Shown here: piece after piece, positions 59,249 to 64,000 of the stretch
Layout: every line of letters begins with the position of its first letter
Position numbering within the stretch: position 1 is the stretch's first letter
Assembly: GCF_000373145.1 (NCBI RefSeq)
Contig: NZ_KB890620.1
Location: 1-64,000 of the forward strand
Reading direction: 5' to 3'
DNA length: 64,000 nt
DNA from: Thermus oshimai DSM 12092
Lineage (GTDB): Bacteria; Deinococcota; Deinococci; Deinococcales; Thermaceae
The notes under the pieces: model-generated
What the model saw: the letters and a program-made list of their open reading frames with translations, nothing else
What the model was told of the DNA's origin: nothing
Database searches by the model: none
Position numbers and translations under genes: made by a program

Positions 59249-60325
59249 CTAGGGCTGCATCCGGTCCCGGTGGACCAAAAGGACCAGGCCCAGGGCCAGC
59301 AGGGTGGCCATGAGGCTAGACCCCCCGTAGGAGAGGAGGGGCAGGGTGAGGCCGGTCACGGGCAAAACCCCCAGGGCCACCCCCAGGTTCACCAGGACCT
59401 GGAAGCCCAGCATCCCCCCCACCCCGGCGATGAAGAGCCGGTCGGAAGGGCGCGGACACTCCAGGGCCAGGCCAAAGATCCGGGCCAGGAACAGGCCGTA
59501 AAGCCCGAGGAGGGCCACCACCCCCACGAACCCCCACTCCTCGGCGAAGACGGCGAAGACGAAGTCCGTGTGCCGGAAAGGCACGAAGCCCAGCTGGGTC
59601 TGGGTGCCCTGGCCGTACCCCTTGCCGAAAAGCCCCCCCGAGCCGATGGCGATGGTGGACTGGATCACCTGGAACCCCTGGCCCAGGGGGTCGCGGTAGG
59701 GGTCCAGGACGATGAGGACCCGTTCCCGCTGATAGGGCTTGAGGTTGGGCCAGACCACCGCGGGCACCAGCACCAAAAGAAGCGCCCCCCCAAGGAGGAG
59801 GTGCCGCCAGGGAAGCCCCCGGACGAAAAGCACCGCGAAGGCCCCGAAGAGGACCACCAGGCTTCCCCCCAGGTCGGGCTGGAGGAGGAGGAGGGCCACC
59901 ACGGGGAGGACCAGGCTTGCGGGGAGGAGGTAGTCCCAGAGGGTGCGGATGGGGCGGCTCTCCAGCGCCCGGGCCAGGAGGAGGACCAGGGAAAGCTTGG
60001 CCAGCTCCAGGGGCTGGAACTGGATGGGGCCGAGGACGAACCAGGCCTTGGCCCCGTTGATCTCCCGCCCCACCAAAAGGACCAGGAGGAGGAGGAGGAG
60101 GCTGAAGGCGTAAAGGGGCAGGGCCAAGGCGAACAGGCGCTTGCGGGAGAGGAACTGGACCCCCACGGCCAGGAGGAGGCCCAAGAGGAGGGCCACCCCC
60201 TGGCGGAGGAGGAGGGCGGGGTCGGGGGCCGCGCTTTTCAGGTTGACGAACCCCAGGGCCAAAAGGGCCAGGGTAAGGGCCACGAGCCCCCAGTCGTAGG
60301 CCTGTAGGGGGATTCTCGCGACCAC
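59249..60325 (-). CDS. rodA: Rod shape-determining SEDS glycosyltransferase RodA
   Basis: 358 residues, ten membrane helices. SEDS motifs: GREINGAKAWFVLGPIQFQP, ELAKLSLVLLLA, GSGGLFGKGYGQGTQTQLGF, RHTDFVFAVFAEEWGF, LPLLSYGGSS. It polymerises glycan strands with PBP2 (mrdA at 20464). GTG 60325 lies 4 bases after minE, so it is in the min operon. Confidence 0.94.
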   Translation of the reverse strand: MVARIPLQAYDWGLVALTLALLALGFVNLKSAAPDPALLLRQGVALLLGLLLAVGVQFLSRKRLFALALPLYAFSLLLLLLVLLVGREINGAKAWFVLGPIQFQPLELAKLSLVLLLARALESRPIRTLWDYLLPASLVLPVVALLLLQPDLGGSLVVLFGAFAVLFVRGLPWRHLLLGGALLLVLVPAVVWPNLKPYQRERVLIVLDPYRDPLGQGFQVIQSTIAIGSGGLFGKGYGQGTQTQLGFVPFRHTDFVFAVFAEEWGFVGVVALLGLYGLFLARIFGLALECPRPSDRLFIAGVGGMLGFQVLVNLGVALGVLPVTGLTLPLLSYGGSSLMATLLALGLVLLVHRDRMQP

Positions 60326-60329
60326 CCTT

Positions 60330-60557
60330 CTAACCCTTTAAGGGGATGTCCGCCAGGAGGACCATCTTCTCCCCCCGCTCCTCCAGGGCCACCTGGATGC
60401 CCTCCTCCTGGGCGGGGAAGTAGCGGCGGAGGACCTCCAGGAGGTCTTTTTTAAGGCTCTCCACCAGCCCCGGGGAGAGCTTGGCCCGGTCGTAGGCCAG
60501 GACGAGCTTGAGCCGTTCCTTGGCCCGGTCCTTGCTCTTCTTCCGCCACCACATCAC
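60330..60557 (-). CDS. minE: Cell division topological factor MinE
   Basis: 75 residues, slightly short. The MinD-binding helix reads KDRAKERLKLVLAYDRAKL, followed by the topological-specificity part. It overlaps minD by 4 bases and precedes rodA. Confidence 0.92.
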   Translation of the reverse strand: MMWWRKKSKDRAKERLKLVLAYDRAKLSPGLVESLKKDLLEVLRRYFPAQEEGIQVALEERGEKMVLLADIPLKG

Positions 60558-61360
60558 CGACCCCCTCCAAAGAGGCGCCTGAGCACGGAAAGGAGCCCCC
60601 CCGCCTCGTCCAGGTGGCGGAAGGGCACCTCCTCCCCCCGGATGCGGCGGGCGGTGTCCATGAAGGCCTGGGCCGCGGGGCCCGTGCCCTTCAGGACCAA
60701 AGGCTCCCCCTGGTTGGTGGAGACGATGACCTGCTCGTCCTCGGGGACGATGCCGATGGGCTTCAGGCCCAGGATCTCCACCACGTCCTCCACGGAGAGC
60801 ATGTCCCCCTTGGCCACCATCTTGGGCCGCAGGCGGTTGATGACCAGGAAGTTTTCCCGGATCTCCCGGGCCTCCAGGAGGCCGATGATGCGGTCCGCGT
60901 CCCGCACGCTGGAAACCTCGGGGTTCACCACCACAAGCGCACCCTCCGCGGGGTAGCTCGCGGTCTGGAAGCCCTTCTCTATCCCCGCGGGGGAGTCGAT
61001 GAGCACCCGGTCAAACCCCTCCTCCTCCAGGAGGTAGCGGATGAGCTCCTTAAAGCGCTCCTTGTCCAGGGCCTCCTTGTCCTTGGTCTGGGAGGCGGGG
61101 AGGAGGAAGAGGCTTTCCAGCCTCTTGTCCCGGATGAGGGCCTGGCGGGGCTTGGCGCGGCCTTCCAGGACGTCGATGAGGTCAAAGACCACCCGCCCCT
61201 CGAGGCCCATGACCACGTCCAGGTTCCTGAGGCCCACGTCCACGTCCACCACCGCCACCTTCTCCCCCAGCTTGGCCAGGGCCGCGCCCAGGTTGGCGGT
61301 GGTGGTGGTCTTCCCCACCCCACCTTTTCCGGAAGTCACCACGATGGCGCGCGCGTTCAC
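60554..61360 (-). CDS. minD: Septum-site ATPase MinD
   Basis: 268 residues. Deviant Walker A GKGGVGKTTTTANLG, switch VVDVDVGLRNLD, and a C-terminal amphipathic helix around GGLLSVLRRLFGG. It binds membranes and recruits MinC and MinE. It overlaps an upstream HxlR-type gene by 4 bases. Confidence 0.96.
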   Translation of the reverse strand: MNARAIVVTSGKGGVGKTTTTANLGAALAKLGEKVAVVDVDVGLRNLDVVMGLEGRVVFDLIDVLEGRAKPRQALIRDKRLESLFLLPASQTKDKEALDKERFKELIRYLLEEEGFDRVLIDSPAGIEKGFQTASYPAEGALVVVNPEVSSVRDADRIIGLLEAREIRENFLVINRLRPKMVAKGDMLSVEDVVEILGLKPIGIVPEDEQVIVSTNQGEPLVLKGTGPAAQAFMDTARRIRGEEVPFRHLDEAGGLLSVLRRLFGGGR

Positions 61361-61662
61361 CGCATCTCCTCCTGAAGCTCCAACACCTGCTCCAATCCCC
61401 TAAGGAAATCCAAGAGCTTACGCCCCCTTGCCGTCAGGGTGTATTCTACCCGGGGCGGCACCTCCGCGTAAGCCCTCCGCTCCACCAGCCCCATGAGGGC
61501 CAGCTCCCGCAGGCGTTCGGCCAGGGTTCTCGGGGAGAGGAGGAGGGCCTGTTCCAGGTCGGAGAAGCGGGCCGAGCCCTTCCCCAGGGCGAAAAGGACC
61601 TCGGGCGCCCCCCGGCGGGCCAGGACCCTTAAGGCCTTGCGGGCGGTCTTGGAAAGGGCCAT
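61357..61662 (-). CDS. HxlR-type winged-helix regulator
   Basis: 101 residues, one winged-helix domain (VLARRGAPEVLFALGKGSAR, LEQALLLSPRTLAERLRELA, VPPRVEYTLTARGRKLLDFL), fitting HxlR/DUF24. The conserved N-terminal Cys of redox-type HxlR members is absent. It is the first gene of the minD-minE-rodA run and starts behind TAGGAT with a 6-base spacer. A regulator of its own operon is plausible. Confidence 0.83.
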   Translation of the reverse strand: MALSKTARKALRVLARRGAPEVLFALGKGSARFSDLEQALLLSPRTLAERLRELALMGLVERRAYAEVPPRVEYTLTARGRKLLDFLRGLEQVLELQEEMR

Positions 61663-61668
61663 GGCCCA

Positions 61669-61674
61669 ATCCTA
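61669..61674 (-). promoter_or_regulatory. Leaderless -10 box of the HxlR-minDE-rodA run
   Basis: TAGGAT at 61674-61669, spacer TGGGCC, then ATG 61662. Confidence 0.5.
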
Positions 61675-61729
61675 TCAGGAGGGGCGGGTTGCTAGGAAGG
61701 GGGAAAGCGTTATGCACCCCACCGCGGCG

Positions 61730-61735
61730 TACACT
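61730..61735 (+). promoter_or_regulatory. Leaderless -10 box of the 44-residue membrane peptide
   Basis: TACACT, spacer AAGGGG, then GTG 61742. It favours GTG 61742 over the in-frame ATG 61712 further upstream. Confidence 0.5.
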
Positions 61736-61741
61736 AAGGGG

Positions 61742-61876
61742 GTGAAGGAGCTCCGGCCCGACTGGAAGGACTTCCTGGCCCTGGTCCTGGCCCTTTACAG
61801 CCTTCTCCTGCCCCCCCTCCTGGCCATCTTCGGGGCGCTTTTCCTTTTCCTTCTCCTCGTACGGGTTTTGCTGTAA
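61742..61876 (+). CDS. Small membrane protein (44 aa)
   Basis: GTG 61742 encodes KELRPDWKDFLALVLALYS and a strongly hydrophobic remainder (LLLPPLLAIFGALFLFLLLV), probably one or two membrane helices. The in-frame ATG 61712 (MHPTAAYTKGV) is an alternative start, but TACACT lies 6 bases before GTG. The gene is 9 bases before methylmalonyl-CoA mutase and may be co-transcribed. No family recognised. Confidence 0.55.
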   Translation: MKELRPDWKDFLALVLALYSLLLPPLLAIFGALFLFLLLVRVLL

Positions 61877-61885
61877 AACTAGGGC

Positions 61886-63430
61886 ATGGAAGGCCTCTTT
61901 GAGTCCTTGCCCGAGGACTACCAGAAACGCCTGGGCCGCCCCGGGGAGTACCCCTTCACCCGGGGGATCTACCCCCGGATGTACCTGGACCGGTTCTGGA
62001 CCATGCGGCAGTACGCGGGCTTCTCCACCGCGGAGGAGTCCAACCGACGCTACCGCTACCTCCTGGCCCAGGGCCAGACCGGGCTTTCCGTGGCCTTCGA
62101 CCTCCCCACCCAGCTGGGCCTAGACCCGGACCACCCCATGAGCGTGGGGGAGGTGGGGCGGGTGGGGGTGTCCATCGCCACCCTCGAGGACATGGAGCGG
62201 CTCTTTGAGGGCATCCCCCTGGACCAGGTGTCCACCAGCATGACCATCAACGCCCCCGCCATGATGCTCCTGGCCCTTTACCTCCTGGTGGCCGAAAGGC
62301 AGGGGGTTTCCTGGGACAAGGTTTCGGGCACGGTCCAGAACGACATCCTGAAGGAGTACTTCGCCCGGGGGACCTACATCTACCCCCCGGGGCCCTCCAT
62401 GCGCCTCGTCACGGACATCTTCCAGTTCTGCGCGGAGAAGGTGCCCCGCTGGAACACCATCAGCATCTCCGGCTACCACATCCGCGAGGCGGGGGCCACC
62501 GCCGCCCAGGAGATCGCCTTCACCCTGGCGGACGCCAAGGCCTACGTGCGGGCGGCCATAGAGAGGGGGCTGGACGTGGACCGCTTCGCCCCCCGGCTTT
62601 CCTTTTTCTTCGCCGCCCACAACGACATCTTTGAGGAGGCGGCCAAGTTCCGCGCGGCCCGGCGGCTTTGGGCCCGGATCATGCGGGAGGAGTTCGGGGC
62701 CAAGGACCCCAGGAGCTGGGCCCTCCGCTTCCACACCCAGACCGGGGGCTCCACCCTCACCGCCCAGGAGCCCCTGAACAACGTGGTGCGCACCGCCTAC
62801 CAGGCCCTGGCCGCCGTCCTTGGGGGCACGCAGAGCCTGCACACCAACGCTTACGACGAGGCCCTGGGCCTGCCCACGGAGAAAAGCGCCCTCCTCGCCC
62901 TCAGGACCCAGCAGATCCTGGCCTACGAGAGCGGGGTCACCCGGGCCATAGACCCCTTGGGGGGAAGCTTCTACCTGGAGCACCTCACGGACCGGCTGGA
63001 GCGGGAGGCCGAGGCCCTCATCCGGGAGATCGACGCCCTCGGGGGCGCGGTGGCCGCGGTGGAGGCGGGCTACTTCCAGCGGGCCATCGAGGAGTCCGCC
63101 TGGCGCTTCCAGAAGGAGGTGGAGGAGGGCGGGCGGGTCATCGTGGGGGTGAACCGCTTCTTTGACCCCCAAAGCCCCCTGAACGAGCCCGTCCCCGTGC
63201 AGCGCATAGACCCCGAGCTCCACGAAAAGCGCAAGCGGGAGGTGGCGGAGTTCAAGAGGAGGCGGGACGGGGAAAGCGTCCGGGTGGGCCTCGAGGCCCT
63301 AAGGCGGGCGGCAAGGGGCGAGGAAAACCTCTTCCCCTACGTGCTGGAGGCCTTCCGCCGCCGGGCCACCCTGGGGGAGGTCTGCGGGGTCCTAAGGGAG
63401 GAGTGGGGGGAGTACCAGCCCCCCCGGTGA
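61886..63430 (+). CDS. Methylmalonyl-CoA mutase, large-subunit-type chain
   Basis: 514-residue TIM-barrel domain of a B12-dependent acyl-CoA mutase without the cobalamin-binding domain, so a separate small B12 subunit is needed, as in archaeal and Thermus enzymes. Motifs: [74 protein letters not shown] and [18 protein letters not shown] just upstream may be its -10 box. The exact substrate (methylmalonyl- or ethylmalonyl-CoA) is uncertain. Confidence 0.9.
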   Translation: MEGLFESLPEDYQKRLGRPGEYPFTRGIYPRMYLDRFWTMRQYAGFSTAEESNRRYRYLLAQGQTGLSVAFDLPTQLGLDPDHPMSVGEVGRVGVSIATLEDMERLFEGIPLDQVSTSMTINAPAMMLLALYLLVAERQGVSWDKVSGTVQNDILKEYFARGTYIYPPGPSMRLVTDIFQFCAEKVPRWNTISISGYHIREAGATAAQEIAFTLADAKAYVRAAIERGLDVDRFAPRLSFFFAAHNDIFEEAAKFRAARRLWARIMREEFGAKDPRSWALRFHTQTGGSTLTAQEPLNNVVRTAYQALAAVLGGTQSLHTNAYDEALGLPTEKSALLALRTQQILAYESGVTRAIDPLGGSFYLEHLTDRLEREAEALIREIDALGGAVAAVEAGYFQRAIEESAWRFQKEVEEGGRVIVGVNRFFDPQSPLNEPVPVQRIDPELHEKRKREVAEFKRRRDGESVRVGLEALRRAARGEENLFPYVLEAFRRRATLGEVCGVLREEWGEYQPPR

Positions 63431-63436
63431 GGGCGT

Positions 63437-63823
63437 ATGGAGAGCGAAGCCGAGCTCTGGGCCTTTTTGGAGGAGCACCTCAGGAGCATCTACGAAGGGG
63501 ACCCGGAGGGCTACCGGGCCACCACCCACGAGGAGCTCTCCCTCTATGAGTGGTTCGTGACCCCCCACCGCCTGGACGGCCTCCCCTTCCACCTCTTCAT
63601 GACCGAGCGGCGCTGGGCCACGGGGGGCAGGCCCTACCGGCTGGACCTTCTGGAAAGAAGGCTCCAGCGCTACGGGGACGTGGCCATCTTCAGCTACACC
63701 CTCCTCCTCACCGTGGAGGAGGAGGGGGGCCTAAGGCACCGGGCGGTGAACGAAAGCCGGGTGGCGGTGCGCTTTCCCGAGGGGTGGAAGGTGGTGCACG
63801 TCCACAAGAGCCCGGCGGGCTAA
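63437..63823 (+). CDS. NTF2-like (CaMKII-association-domain type) protein
   Basis: 128 residues, 6 bases after the mutase. SEAELWAFLEEHLRSIYEGD, then LSLYEWFVTPHRLDGLPFHL, MTERRWATGGRPYRLDLLE and the closing VRFPEGWKVVHVHKSPAG fit NTF2-like proteins related to the calmodulin-kinase association domain. Such proteins often form dimers with a ligand pocket. Function unknown. Confidence 0.75.
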   Translation: MESEAELWAFLEEHLRSIYEGDPEGYRATTHEELSLYEWFVTPHRLDGLPFHLFMTERRWATGGRPYRLDLLERRLQRYGDVAIFSYTLLLTVEEEGGLRHRAVNESRVAVRFPEGWKVVHVHKSPAG

Positions 63824-63850
63824 GCGCCTTCCCCTCCCGCCACCTTTTGG

Positions 63851-63883
63851 AAAAAAACCCACCCCGGGGCTCCGGCCCCGGGG
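63851..63883 (-). terminator. Terminator of the acetyl-CoA synthetase gene
   Basis: Minus strand CCCCGGGGC-CGGA-GCCCCGGGG (63883-63862), then TGGG and seven T (63857-63851). Good intrinsic terminator for the gene entering from the right. On the plus strand no T-run follows. Confidence 0.8.
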
Positions 63884-63898
63884 CGGGGGCCTTAGGGG

Positions 63899-64000
63899 TT
63901 AGGCCTCCTCCTTCAGCTTCTCCACCACCCGCTGGTCCTCGAGGGTGGAGGTGTCCCCCTTGATCTCCTTCTCCCCCGCGGCGATCTGGCGCAGGAGGCG
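63899..64000 (-). CDS. acs: Acetyl-CoA synthetase, C-terminal end (cut by window edge)
   Basis: The last 33 residues are visible: [20 protein letters not shown], then [13 protein letters not shown] and stop. This is the typical AcsA/AMP-forming ligase tail (GKIMRRLLRKIAAGE...GDTSTL...). The rest lies outside the window. Next to a methylmalonyl-CoA mutase this suggests acyl-CoA metabolism. Confidence 0.75.
   Translation of the reverse strand, partial: RLLRQIAAGEKEIKGDTSTLEDQRVVEKLKEEA

Overview
The window is GC-rich chromosomal DNA of a Thermus species close to T. thermophilus. Three things point there. LeuB, LeuA and ArgF read very like the T. thermophilus enzymes as I remember them. Codon use is strongly G/C-biased. 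Many genes start directly at a TAnnnT -10 box followed 6-8 bases later by ATG or GTG, with no ribosome-binding site; this is the leaderless start typical of the Deinococcus-Thermus group. Genes are packed, with many 4-base stop/start overlaps. I cannot name the strain from sequence alone.

Layout. 1-430: the edge of an IS630-type element that appears to have landed in a small gene with its own promoter. 428-7.9 kb (minus): glycogen phosphorylase, the Trk potassium system, RimO and a RodZ-like protein with a PEGA domain. 7.9-16.8 kb (minus): metabolic and regulatory genes (psuG, a DUF4388 protein, a fructosamine-kinase-like protein, a tyrosine phosphatase, an orphan histidine kinase, trmJ, a class A PBP, a degenerate receiver), tRNA-Gln and ychF. 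16.9-22.7 kb (plus): deoC, a phospholipase D-like protein, then the cell-shape and division run maf-mreC-mreD-mrdA-minC. 22.7-28.1 kb (minus): small membrane and envelope proteins and the arginine operon argF-uma2-argC-argJ. 28.2-32.4 kb: bshB1, plsY, a split ABC-2 exporter and a decayed uma2. 32.4-39 kb (minus): cimA, then the branched-chain operon ilvB-ilvN-ilvC-leuA, controlled by a leader peptide and terminator. 39-43.8 kb: ypdA and a type IV pilin locus (large PilX/ComZ-like protein, three pseudopilins, a PilA). 43.8-46.5 kb: an accessory islet with an intact MntA-HepT toxin-antitoxin pair, a decayed second MntA, two uma2 genes, a uma2 stub and a coiled-coil gene. 46.5-48.3 kb (minus): scpA, trpS and tRNA-Leu. 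48.4-55.1 kb (plus): leuC-leuD-leuB behind a second leader-peptide attenuator, then two tandem uma2 genes, an SDR and ilvD. 55-61.7 kb (minus): a cytochrome c, the polyamine transporter potABCD, rodA, minE, minD and a small HxlR-type regulator. 61.7-64 kb: a 44-residue membrane peptide, methylmalonyl-CoA mutase, an NTF2-like protein and the tail of acetyl-CoA synthetase.

How it fits together. The window holds most of branched-chain amino-acid synthesis. CimA feeds isoleucine through citramalate, LeuA and LeuBCD make leucine, and IlvBN, IlvC and IlvD are shared. Both transcription units begin with a short peptide rich in Leu, Ile and Val codons followed by a terminator, so both are probably attenuated by charged-tRNA supply. 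The leuCDB promoter sits back to back with that of tRNA-Leu(CAG). Cell-shape genes are in two places: mreCD-mrdA-minC on plus, rodA-minE-minD on minus. BshB1 and YpdA together suggest bacillithiol metabolism. Uma2-family nuclease-like genes are unusually frequent (five intact, one decayed, one stub), and three of the intact ones sit inside amino-acid operons.
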